Made by a program: the position numbers and the translations under genes. Shown in pieces: positions 10,001 to 15,960 of a stretch of 23,010 bases of DNA. The DNA is from CAZFVY01 sp964522665 (lineage in GTDB: Bacteria; Verrucomicrobiota; Verrucomicrobiia; Limisphaerales; CAZFVY01): positions 1 to 23,010 of the forward strand of contig CAZFVY010000110.1 of NCBI GenBank assembly GCA_964522665.1, written 5' to 3'. The notes under the pieces were generated by a model. The model was not told the DNA's origin. It worked only from the letters and a program-made list of their open reading frames with translations, and searched no databases. Positions within the stretch are counted from its first letter, which is position 1, and every line of letters starts with the position of its first letter.

Positions 10001-11138
10001 TCAGCCTTTCGCGCAGGCGGACGGTTCCACCAGCCGCAAGTACGGTGGAACCGGACTTGGGCTGGCGATTTCCCGGCAGCTGGTCGAGGGAATGGGGGGG
10101 GAGATTGAATTGGAGACGACCCCGGGGACAGGCTCGACCTTTTCGTTTGTCGTGCGGTTCGAACTGCCGGAGCCGGAACCCGTGGGAGCCGAGTCGGGGG
10201 ACGGAAAGTCCGTGGGCGTCCGAACGAAGCGAGCGGGAAGCTTGGACTCCGCCCCGGCGCCTTTTCCCCCGCGCGCCGACAGTTCCCCGTCGGATGGCGC
10301 CGCTGCGCCCAGGATTCTGCTCGCCGAAGACAACGCGGTGAATCAAAAGGTCGCTCTGGGACAGTTGGCGCGCTTGGGGTATCAGCCAGCCTTGGTGGCC
10401 AGCGGACGCGAGACGTTGGCGGCGTTGGAACAAACGCCATTCGACATCGTTTTATTGGATTGCCAAATGCCGGAAATGGACGGCTTCGCTACCGTTCGCG
10501 AGTTGCGCCGTCGTGAAGCCACCGGCGCTCAACTGGCGGCCCGAAGGTCGCCGGTTTATGTCGTGGCGTTGACCGCTCACGCGATGCCGGGCTACCGCGA
10601 GAGTTGTCTTGCCGCGGGGATGGACGATTATTTGTCCAAGCCGGTTAAGATATCGGAACTTAAAGCCGCGGTGGAGCGGTGGCAATGGCGCGCGGCCGGG
10701 CGGTCGGGCGCCGGCGCCGGCGAGCCTCGTCCGGCGTTTTTCGCTCGACCCGAGGGCTCTCCCGCGAGGGGTGGCGACGCGGCGCCGGCGCCGAGCGCTT
10801 CGCCGTCGATCGATCTTACCCAACTGCGGAGCATCTGCGCGGATGACCCGGAACGAATGCGCGAATTGGTCGGCCTCTATTTCGATCAAGCCAATCAACT
10901 GTTACCGCGTTTGGAGACGGCAATAAACAACCGCGTGAGAGAGGAGACGCGCTACCTCGCCCACGCCCTGCGGGGAGCCAGCTTGACCTGTGGCATCGAG
11001 CGGATCGCGCGTCAAATGCAAGCGGTCGAGGATCACGGCGTGGATGGTGATTTCGCGGCGGCGAGCGGTTTCATTAAAGAGGCGAGGCAGGAACTGGAAC
11101 AGGTCCGGAAATATTTCGATCGGCCGTCGCTTTGGTGA
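7002..11138 (+). CDS. Membrane hybrid sensor histidine kinase (MASE1-CHASE-PAS-PAS-HisKA-HATPase-REC-HPt)
   Basis: This 1378-residue protein contains a full phosphorelay in one chain. Residues about 8-215 form a polytopic MASE1 membrane sensor (AYFAAGRLGLLLAIPPGYAT, AVWPPSGLALAGALILG). Residues about 225-470 form an extracytoplasmic CHASE domain (HPGIQALEWAPR, the FEPFAGN-like 'EPFAGNQPAFGFD'). A membrane segment lies at about 503-528, then a short coiled coil. PAS domains sit at about 566-680 and 690-810. The HisKA phospho-acceptor is H837 in FLANMSHEIRTPMNGV. The ATPase has its N-box near 945-965, DTGIGI near 986 and GGTGLGLAIS near 1015. REC carries E1109/D1110, acceptor D1153, T1191 and K1213, so it is complete. 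The C-terminal HPt has H1321 in AHALRGAS. No DNA-binding output domain or separate response regulator is adjacent, so the target is unknown. A 54-bp gap separates it from the convergent pseudopilin gene. Confidence 0.93.
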   Translation: MTKPSSSVLLKRLAEMAAIAIAYFAAGRLGLLLAIPPGYATAVWPPSGLALAGALILGYRVWPGIALGAALINIGNGFDAGSATAALKSLALAGGVGAGAALETIVGAWLIRRFVGYPAGLVQGREVMRFLTLGGPVSCVINATVGATVMWLAGAIPSANYLFSWWTWWVGDTIGVLVFTPTLLVWFGEPRELWRRRRLSLVGPLALTFALAVAMFAYASNWEQNRLVREFERRADGVTAGLKKDVDGYIDLLDSIGALYASSPAVTRHDFQLFVERSFARHPGIQALEWAPRIHDAQRTVFEGAVRREGYAGFQITEKDGQQRLIRAAPRPTYFPIEFIEPFAGNQPAFGFDVLSAPGRAETLNRACDSGRAVATGRVQLIQDIGSQAGLLIYLPAFARGLPRETVEQRRQALTGFVVGVFRVSDVVAAAFQGAAANDLDLLLVDHSEAGPAGALYDSRDPARPRGASERLKDFRWNAPIPMPGRVWEAQVVPRAEYLSRHRSWLAWSILAAGLLFTGLLGAFLLVITGRTEAVQAQVEARTSELSARNHQLDIETRERRRLEQWFRALLESAPDAIVVTNAEGKILLVNSQTERLFGYPRSEMLGQLVEFLAPTRFRDEHSALRRDSAATLNIRPMGRGKELYGLRKDQTEFPIEVSLSPLENEEGKLIFSAIRDISERKAADEALRNSQALYHSLVATLPVSVWRKDLAGRFTFANPCFCQTVGRSIWEIIGKTVFDFYSVEAAEKSTREDQRVVQSGERLETTVTQPLLSGEVRYAHVIKTPIHDLLGQVVGIQGISTDVTERQRFQADLAQARDAALESARLKSEFLANMSHEIRTPMNGVIGMLQLLAETPLSEEQRDYVKTINSSAETLLAILNDILDLSKIEAGKLTFESIDFDLRETLRETLRVFVGRGRTKGLLVSLQIDDRAPARLRGDPLRLRQVLTNLISNAVKFTERGEIVARADLEGEPDTHARIRFSVTDTGIGIAPEARARLFQPFAQADGSTSRKYGGTGLGLAISRQLVEGMGGEIELETTPGTGSTFSFVVRFELPEPEPVGAESGDGKSVGVRTKRAGSLDSAPAPFPPRADSSPSDGAAAPRILLAEDNAVNQKVALGQLARLGYQPALVASGRETLAALEQTPFDIVLLDCQMPEMDGFATVRELRRREATGAQLAARRSPVYVVALTAHAMPGYRESCLAAGMDDYLSKPVKISELKAAVERWQWRAAGRSGAGAGEPRPAFFARPEGSPARGGDAAPAPSASPSIDLTQLRSICADDPERMRELVGLYFDQANQLLPRLETAINNRVREETRYLAHALRGASLTCGIERIARQMQAVEDHGVDGDFAAASGFIKEARQELEQVRKYFDRPSLW

Positions 11139-11192
11139 ACGAAACAGCCCGGCGCCACGGGGAATCGTCGCTTCGTCCGTCCCAGGTCGGGA

Positions 11193-12083
11193 TTATTGGG
11201 TGGTCGATTGGCTGGAATTGCTGGAGGTCGGCGGACGATCCTCCCGCACCGCCCCCTGGAGCCGCCGCAGGTCGCTCAGGTCGTAATTATTCGCCGCCGT
11301 CTGGACAAACTGGGTAAACTTTTTGGGCCAGGCAAGCTTCCAGTGTTCGACGTGTCCGTCCACGAAAGAAAGGTTGGCGCCCTGGCTATGTCGATCGGAC
11401 GGCATGTCGAGCCAGCAATTCGTGAAGCCGCCCCACTCGGGAAGCAGCGGGAAAACCCCAAAATGTCCGTCCAACATCGTGGCTTGATGCTCGTCGATGA
11501 AACCGAACACGCTCACGGGCGGCGGCGTCAAGATGTCTGAATCCTTGAAGAAAACGGGAACCTCCGGGGTCGAGTCGCAACCCAACGACCCGTTCATGTT
11601 GTAACTGCGGTTTCGCAACGGCGGAGTCATTTGCTCCGAGAGCTTGTCGTCTTTCGGAACCACCACCAGCGCCTTGTCCGACGGGCAATGGTAGATACCG
11701 ACCGAACGGTTGTAGGGGAACAGGATTCCGGCTTGAAGATTGCTGGTCGTCAGGTCCGTGCGCGCGTCGCCGGGGCACCAGGAAAGACCGTCGCTGAAGA
11801 CATGGCCGGTGACGTCGGAGACGAAATCATTGGGGGGCAGATAGCCGTCATGGTCGCCGACGTACATCACGAAACAGAGTTGCAATTGCCGAAGGTTGTT
11901 CAGGCAGGCGGCGCTTTTGGCCTTCTCTTTGGCTTTCGCGAGCGGGATGAGGAGGAGTCCGGCGAGAATGCCGATGATCGCGATCACGACCAAAAGTTCG
12001 ACGAGCGTGAACCCCGCGCCCCGCGCGGCCGGCGGCTGGGCCGGACGCCGGCGGCGCGATGTTTTAAGCGGCGTTGGGGGCAT
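11193..12083 (-). CDS. Type II secretion/type IV pilin-like protein with H-X9-DG motif (second copy)
   Basis: This 296-residue protein has a class III (prepilin) signal: a basic 24-residue leader rich in Arg and Pro ends in Gly24, followed by FTLVELLVVIAIIGILAG with Glu29 at the usual +5 position. PilD-like peptidase would cut after Gly24. The globular part carries ACLNNLRQLQLC, the LSWCPGD and IYHCPSD cysteine motifs, SYNMNGSLGC and the H-X9-DG motif (HSQGANLSFVDGHVEHW). This H-X9-DG group is very abundant in Verrucomicrobiota, Planctomycetota and Lentisphaerota, and its exact function is unsettled. I chose ATG 12083 because the open frame continues upstream only into the antisense-free coding region of the preceding gene. 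Only 10 bp separate it from the upstream paralogue, so the two are almost certainly cotranscribed. Confidence 0.9.
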   Translation of the reverse strand: MPPTPLKTSRRRRPAQPPAARGAGFTLVELLVVIAIIGILAGLLLIPLAKAKEKAKSAACLNNLRQLQLCFVMYVGDHDGYLPPNDFVSDVTGHVFSDGLSWCPGDARTDLTTSNLQAGILFPYNRSVGIYHCPSDKALVVVPKDDKLSEQMTPPLRNRSYNMNGSLGCDSTPEVPVFFKDSDILTPPPVSVFGFIDEHQATMLDGHFGVFPLLPEWGGFTNCWLDMPSDRHSQGANLSFVDGHVEHWKLAWPKKFTQFVQTAANNYDLSDLRRLQGAVREDRPPTSSNSSQSTTQ

Positions 12084-12093
12084 GGCGGGTGGA

Positions 12094-13068
12094 CTAGTCG
12101 AAACTCTGGCGGACAGCCGCCTGCAGGCGCCGTAAATCCTGCAGGTCATAGGCGTTGGCCGCCGGTTGGATCCAGTGCTGGAAAATCTTGGGCGCGCGCC
12201 ATTTCCAATGCTCGACGTGCCCGTCCACGAACGCCAGGTTGGCGCCCTGATTGTGGCGATCGGACGGCATGTCGATCCAATCGTTCGAATCAGGCAGCCA
12301 AGCGACCGCCGGCTCAACCCCGAAGTGGGCGTCGATGATGCTGTCCTCATGAATGTCGATGAAGGTAAAAACCGCGACGGGCGGCGGGGTTATGATGTCA
12401 GACTCACGGTAAAAGCCGGGTATATAAGATCGCGTAAGCTGACAGCCGATTGAACCGCTCATGTTGTAGCTGCGGGTGCGCAACGGAGTCTGCGCGGTTT
12501 CCGAACGCTTGTCATCTTTGGATTGATCGACGCGGGAGCGATCGGACGGGCAATGATAAATTCCGGGATGCCGGTTGTATTGGTAAAGCGCTCCCTGCTG
12601 GATGTTGTCCGTCGTCAAATCCACCCGCGGGTTGCCCGGGCACCAGGAGAGGCCGACCGGCGCCAGGCCCTCCGCCGCCCCGCCCCCGACGTTCTCGACA
12701 AAATCATTGGGCGGCAGTTCGCCGTTGTGGTCGGAGGCGTACATCACCCAGCAAAGTTGCAGTTGCTTGAGGTTGTTAAGACACGCGATGCTCTGCGCCT
12801 TGGCTTTCGATTTAATCAGCGGGATGAGGAGCAGACCGGCCAGAATGCCGATGATGGCCACGACGACCAGGAGTTCGATCAAAGTGAAGGCGGAATTGGC
12901 GGAAGCATGTTCTGGCGGGGAGTCCAACGTGGATTCACGAGGCGCAGCGTGCGTGGCCGAACTGGAAGTCGTCAGCCCAGGCGAGCCGCTTGGGGCGTCG
13001 GGCAAAATACGACCCCGGCGCGGAGTGGCTCCCCGTTTCGCCGCGTCGCATTTTGGTGTGACAGGCAT
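12094..13068 (-). CDS. Type II secretion/type IV pilin-like protein with H-X9-DG motif (first copy)
   Basis: This 324-residue paralogue of the next gene shares the same order of motifs: FTLIELLVVVAIIGILAG, ACLNNLKQLQLC, LSWCPGNPRVDLTT, YNRHPGIYHCPSD, SYNMSGSIGC and HNQGANLAFVDGHVEHWK. Read from ATG 13068, the leader is unusually long (60 residues), and the residue before the FTL is Ala60 rather than Gly, with Glu65 at +5. A TTG at 12927 would give a 13-residue leader of ordinary size. There is no strong ribosome-binding site before either, so the start is uncertain. The gene lies 61 bp after the M23 peptidase gene and 10 bp before the second copy. The pair looks like a local tandem duplication that has since diverged. 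Confidence 0.88.
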   Translation of the reverse strand: MPVTPKCDAAKRGATPRRGRILPDAPSGSPGLTTSSSATHAAPRESTLDSPPEHASANSAFTLIELLVVVAIIGILAGLLLIPLIKSKAKAQSIACLNNLKQLQLCWVMYASDHNGELPPNDFVENVGGGAAEGLAPVGLSWCPGNPRVDLTTDNIQQGALYQYNRHPGIYHCPSDRSRVDQSKDDKRSETAQTPLRTRSYNMSGSIGCQLTRSYIPGFYRESDIITPPPVAVFTFIDIHEDSIIDAHFGVEPAVAWLPDSNDWIDMPSDRHNQGANLAFVDGHVEHWKWRAPKIFQHWIQPAANAYDLQDLRRLQAAVRQSFD

Positions 13069-13129
13069 TGGTCGTATGCTGCCGATTGGACTTAATCATC
13101 TCACCGATTCAGGATTTTTCAAGCTCAGA

Positions 13130-14197
13130 TCAGAACGTCAATTGCTCGAGCAGTTTCGTTCCGTGGCCGGTGAGCTGCCACTGTCCGCCGCGGGAGATTA
13201 CCAGGCGGCGGCAGGGATGCTGGTGATACTCCGGCTCGTTCACCGAGAGGAGCTGGAATTTCGCCGGACTCTTGATCTCGGACGCGGCGCGCGGCGTGAG
13301 CCGGATGGGGACGCCGTTAAAGTCCAACGCCAATTCATAGCCCGCGACGCCGTCCCGTTCGGCGACGGGATTGCGCTGGGTTAGCGCGGCGTAGCGTCGC
13401 AACCAAGGGAAATGGGTGGCGCGGACGAGAACGCGGCAGATTTCCGGCTCGTTCTGAAGCCACGCCGAAAGCTTGAACCGCGGCCCTTGCCGCGCCTGGA
13501 GCAAAAGGATCGCCCGCGGATCAAGGCCGAGCAGATTCTGGCCGTTCCAGGCGCCGTGATCATTTCGCTGCCCGGGGCAGGCCTGCTCGAACCACGCGGC
13601 AAAACGGTCGTTGACCAAGAGGTTCAATTCAAAATGGACGTGCGCGCGCTCTTTCGAAATGCCTTGGCGAGTATTGCTGGTCCGCCCCATGACGGCGATC
13701 GGGTCACCCGCTTTGACGGCGTCTCCGGCCTTTAACCCGGGGCGAACCTCTTTCAGATGGGCGTAGAGGGAGTAAACTTCCAAGCCATCCACCCGGTGCG
13801 CGATGACGATGTAATTTCCGTAGTTTGAGAGGGCCGGGTGGGTCGTGATGTAGGCGACGACGCCGTCGGCCGTGGCGCGGACCGGGTCTTCTGGTTCACC
13901 ATGCTTGTCGCGCTGGACGCATTTGATATCCAACCCTTCGTGCATCTGCCAATTCTCGGAACGGACGCAGCCAAAACAGCCGGACGTCCACGGTTTCCCA
14001 ACGGTTCCGACAAAAAACTGCTCTTCGCGGCCCGGTTCGAAGAGGGCGTGATTCGCGGTCGGAAGTTGAAAGGTTTGCGCGAGGAGAGTGACGCTCCGGA
14101 CCAGCGCGAGGCAGAGGATTCGCGCGAGGGATCCAGGGTGTCGCCGCTTCGTGGGGCGGGAGAGCGGGCGACTCCCGTCGGTCGTGAGGCCAGTCAT
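13130..14197 (-). CDS. Secreted M23/LytM-family zinc metallopeptidase
   Basis: This 355-residue protein begins with a basic N-region and a hydrophobic stretch (about 24-42, SLARILCLALVRSVTLLAQ), consistent with a signal peptide. The LytM fold shows all hallmarks: H86 and D90 in HEGLD, H147 in YAHL, and H186-V-H188 in the HVHFEL motif. Glycine-rich strands and the RPGLKAGDAVKAGDPIAVMG turn are typical of the family. Members cut peptidoglycan cross-bridges or activate amidases outside the membrane. Three cysteines (C74, C77, C93) surround the first zinc ligands. Residues about 200-355 form a C-terminal region I do not recognise. ATG 14197 is chosen over a TTG at 14263, which would overlap the upstream lipoprotein gene; AGGA lies just upstream of 14197. 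It sits between the lipoprotein and pseudopilin genes, probably in one operon. Confidence 0.88.
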   Translation of the reverse strand: MTGLTTDGSRPLSRPTKRRHPGSLARILCLALVRSVTLLAQTFQLPTANHALFEPGREEQFFVGTVGKPWTSGCFGCVRSENWQMHEGLDIKCVQRDKHGEPEDPVRATADGVVAYITTHPALSNYGNYIVIAHRVDGLEVYSLYAHLKEVRPGLKAGDAVKAGDPIAVMGRTSNTRQGISKERAHVHFELNLLVNDRFAAWFEQACPGQRNDHGAWNGQNLLGLDPRAILLLQARQGPRFKLSAWLQNEPEICRVLVRATHFPWLRRYAALTQRNPVAERDGVAGYELALDFNGVPIRLTPRAASEIKSPAKFQLLSVNEPEYHQHPCRRLVISRGGQWQLTGHGTKLLEQLTF

Positions 14198-14259
14198 TTT
14201 CCTGAAGTCGTTACCTATTCGTGGCGCTGGGTTCCCAGCGACGCTCCGTTGCCCATTGG

Positions 14260-14784
14260 TCAAAAGGACGACTTCTCATCCTGGACTTTCTTGGCGACGT
14301 TGTTCAGTCCGCGGACGATACGCTCGGCTTCTTCCCGGGTGGCGTCCGGGGTGAAACTGAGCCGGCCATCGATGATCGGTTTGGAAATCGCGGGCGCCGC
14401 CAGCCAGCGGCTTTGCCCGAATTGAGCGGAGATGGCGATGCGCGCACCTTTCGCCGCGGTCGAGGTGTTGCTGAGCACGAAGGTGCCGTGCTGATTGAAC
14501 CGGATTTCGATTGCAAAGCCACCGACGGTATCGACGACGGCGGCGGCCGCTACGTCGCCCTCGTCCAGGAACGGTTCGGCCTCGACGTTGATATAAACGG
14601 GCGCGGCGCGGTAAACGGGAACCATGCCGTTGTGGGTGGTGCCATCACGGCTGACTTCGAGGTGGAAACGGATCGTGGTGGCCTCTTTATCGTGCTTGCG
14701 CTCCTCGGTCGTCTTGCACCCGGCGACGGCTCCGCCGAGAGTGATTAATAAAAAGGTATTGAGCAGAGCCGTGTAAAACTTCAT
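14260..14784 (-). CDS. Small lipoprotein with SecD P1-head-like domain
   Basis: This 174-residue protein starts MKFYTALLNTFLLITL and has a lipobox AVAGC with the lipidated Cys at position 23. The mature part, after a charged linker (KTTEERKHDKEATT), matches the layout I know from the head of SecD periplasmic domain P1. It has 'FAIEIRFNQHGTFVLSNTS', then 'GARIAISAQF', 'AAPAISKPIIDGRLSF', and an ending 'EEAERIVRGLN'. In SecD this subdomain sits in a 12-helix export motor; here it stands alone with no transmembrane motor. The function is therefore unknown, with envelope localisation the only firm inference. The frame continues 27 codons upstream, but ATG 14784 places the signal peptide correctly. 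It probably leads the minus-strand operon and shares a 45-bp divergent promoter region with the small basic gene. Confidence 0.82.
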   Translation of the reverse strand: MKFYTALLNTFLLITLGGAVAGCKTTEERKHDKEATTIRFHLEVSRDGTTHNGMVPVYRAAPVYINVEAEPFLDEGDVAAAAVVDTVGGFAIEIRFNQHGTFVLSNTSTAAKGARIAISAQFGQSRWLAAPAISKPIIDGRLSFTPDATREEAERIVRGLNNVAKKVQDEKSSF

Positions 14785-14829
14785 ATTCCAGTAAACAACT
14801 GAATAGTTCAGGCAAAGTAAAGTAACATT

Positions 14830-14937
14830 ATGGGCAAACAATATAACAAAGCCGAGAAACGGCAACGACGCACCGCGTATCTGAAACGTAAAAAAGAACT
14901 TGCGAAAGTGAAGCCGGCCAAGCCCGCGACCACTTAA
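14830..14937 (+). CDS. Very basic 35-residue small protein
   Basis: A short frame from ATG 14830 to TAA at 14935-14937 encodes MGKQYNKAEKRQRRTAYLKR and then a Lys/Ala/Pro-rich tail ending AKPATT. About 40 percent of residues are Lys or Arg, and acidic residues are few. The composition suggests an RNA-, ribosome- or DNA-binding peptide, similar in character to small ribosomal proteins, though it is not L34 or L36. From memory, proteins starting MGKxYNK with an Arg-rich core recur in Verrucomicrobiota; I could not check this here. It is transcribed divergently from the lipoprotein gene and is followed by a stem-loop. No strong Shine-Dalgarno is present (AAAGTAAAG upstream). Confidence 0.65.
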   Translation: MGKQYNKAEKRQRRTAYLKRKKELAKVKPAKPATT

Positions 14938-14954
14938 TCACCGCGGGGAATAAC

Positions 14955-14984
14955 TTGGCTGGCGAGGCAAGCCCTTGCCGCCAA
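14955..14984 (+). terminator. Stem-loop downstream of the small basic gene
   Basis: TTGGC at 14955-14959 pairs with GCCAA at 14980-14984. The inner stem GGCAAG (14966-14971) pairs with CTTGCC (14974-14979), with a bulge on the 5' side. It begins 17 bp after the stop codon. No T-run follows, so intrinsic termination would be weak. A 10-bp perfect palindrome, CCTGCGCAGG, lies immediately after at 14989-14998. Confidence 0.4.
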
Positions 14985-14998
14985 GGCGCCTGCGCAGG

Positions 14999-15037
14999 TT
15001 GTTCACAGCTTATTGACAAGTGATTGATTGTGAATAA
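14999..15037. promoter_or_regulatory. Cluster of three DnaA-box-like nonamers in an AT-rich spot
   Basis: Against the consensus TTATNCACA, 15029-15037 is an exact match on the minus strand (plus-strand TGTGAATAA). TTGTTCACA at 14999-15007 and TTATTGACA at 15010-15018 differ by one base each. TTCACA (15002-15007) and TGTGAA (15029-15034) also form a dyad. The surrounding 15000-15060 is only about one third G+C in an otherwise GC-rich window. The same stretch holds a possible -35 (TTGACA, 15013-15018) with a poor -10 (TAACTT, 15035-15040). A second candidate pair is TTGACC at 15055-15060 with TACCGT at 15078-15083. It may be the control region of the structured RNA downstream; an origin role is only a possibility. 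Confidence 0.4.
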
Positions 15038-15084
15038 CTTAACGAACAAAAATGTTGACCTTTTCACGCCGGCGGCTTACCGTC

Positions 15085-15960
15085 GTGGCAGTTCATTGAA
15101 AGCACTGAGACCCGGCGGCGAACGCAAGAACGAAGCCGGTCTGCTCAAGGATAATCCCAGGTGACTGGGGAAAGGTCAGGCCAGGCTGGTTGGCTTGACC
15201 CCTCCGTGCCCGAACCGCGAGGTTCCCGGGCCGGCAGGCAGGATTCACTAGTTCCTCTGGCGGCGTTCGCGCGCCGTCAGTAACGCGAATAGGAGCTGAG
15301 CGGCAAGTGGCGATGAGAAACCGTCATGAGCCGAGTCAAGTAGCTCTGGCCGGTTTCGAGCCGGAGCGAATCGCAGTTACCCAGAGGGTAAATGGTTGCG
15401 ACTGTGTACCCGCACGGCGCGAAACACTCTGGCGGCTTCGCAAGGAGTCAGCCTAACCAAAACCACTGAAAGGTGGACAAAGAGAGTATTCGAACCGGGA
15501 AGGGCAAGTGGTCTCGGCAGGACCCTTGAAAACCTTCCAAGTTGCCGGCGATATTACAAACGATACCGCTGGACTGTGAGCAAACTGCAACCTGAGAGTT
15601 AAGAGGTCAGACCCGTGGCGCTGGGCCAACGCATCGCGAAAACGCGGTGGCCGACCCAGCGCTAAATGGTAGAGACGCGGACCCAAATCACAGCCGTGTC
15701 TTTATCTGGTCCGCCGGCCGGCGTCCGCAAACGCCAGTTGAAGCGGGCTGAGAGGCCTCACTCGATAATTCAGCCGCCGCAAGGCGCTGGACGGCCCTGC
15801 TATGAGGCCGAAAACTCCGCTTGCCGTGGAGAATGGCGTCGGGAAGCCGGCAGCCAATTAGGCGCCAAATGTCGGCACGGGAAAGAGAGCGTGGCGAACT
15901 CCCATCCCCAATTTTGTCCCCGTTCGGCCGCAAGGCTGGGCGGGGGCATTTTTTTATTTT
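15085..15960 (+). ncRNA. Candidate large structured non-coding RNA, family not recognised
   Basis: No convincing protein frame exists here, yet stem-loops follow one another closely. The clearest are: CCCAG/CTGGG with a GTGA loop (15156-15169); a 10-bp stem 15174-15183/15191-15200; GAACC/GGTTC with a GCGA loop (15212-15225) inside GCCC/GGGC; a 9-bp stem 15257-15265/15272-15280; an 8-bp stem 15343-15350/15360-15367; TCGCA/TGCGA enclosing TTACC/GGTAA (15371-15401); CCACT/GGTGG with a GAAA loop (15463-15476); GCGCTGGG/CCCAGCGC (15618-15662) enclosing CGCG-AAAA-CGCG; and GCGGACC/GGTCCGC (15677-15683/15708-15714). Three GNRA-capped hairpins plus one in the terminator are typical of large tertiary-folded RNAs. 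The 3' end is set by the terminator at 15918-15960; the 5' end is a guess. I see no RNase P, tmRNA, SRP, 6S or group II domain V signatures. Confidence 0.55.
15918..15960 (+). terminator. Strong intrinsic (Rho-independent) terminator
   Basis: CCCCG (15918-15922) pairs with CGGGG (15941-15945). The inner CGGCC (15925-15929) pairs with GGCTG (15934-15938) around a GCAA tetraloop. A run of seven T, then A and four T, follows at 15949-15960. With no plus-strand protein gene upstream for about 1 kb, it most simply ends a non-coding transcript. Confidence 0.82.

Noticed and set aside
15013..15083. Sigma-70 promoter for the structured RNA
   Set aside because: TTGACA and TTGACC are good -35 candidates, but the spaced -10 hexamers (TAACTT, TACCGT) are poor. 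It is mentioned only within the regulatory entry and not called as a promoter.
15485..15500. TTCGAA near an ACCGG, resembling an inverted tRNA T-arm
   Set aside because: The flanking bases do not form the 5-bp T stem, and no acceptor, D or anticodon stems can be drawn around it on either strand.
15085..15700. RNase P RNA, tmRNA, SRP RNA, 6S RNA or a group II intron
   Set aside because: The conserved strings I know for these (GAGGAAAGTCC and the GGCTTA-type P4 partner, the tRNA-like tmRNA end, GGAAGCAGCC of SRP, group II domain V) were not found by eye.
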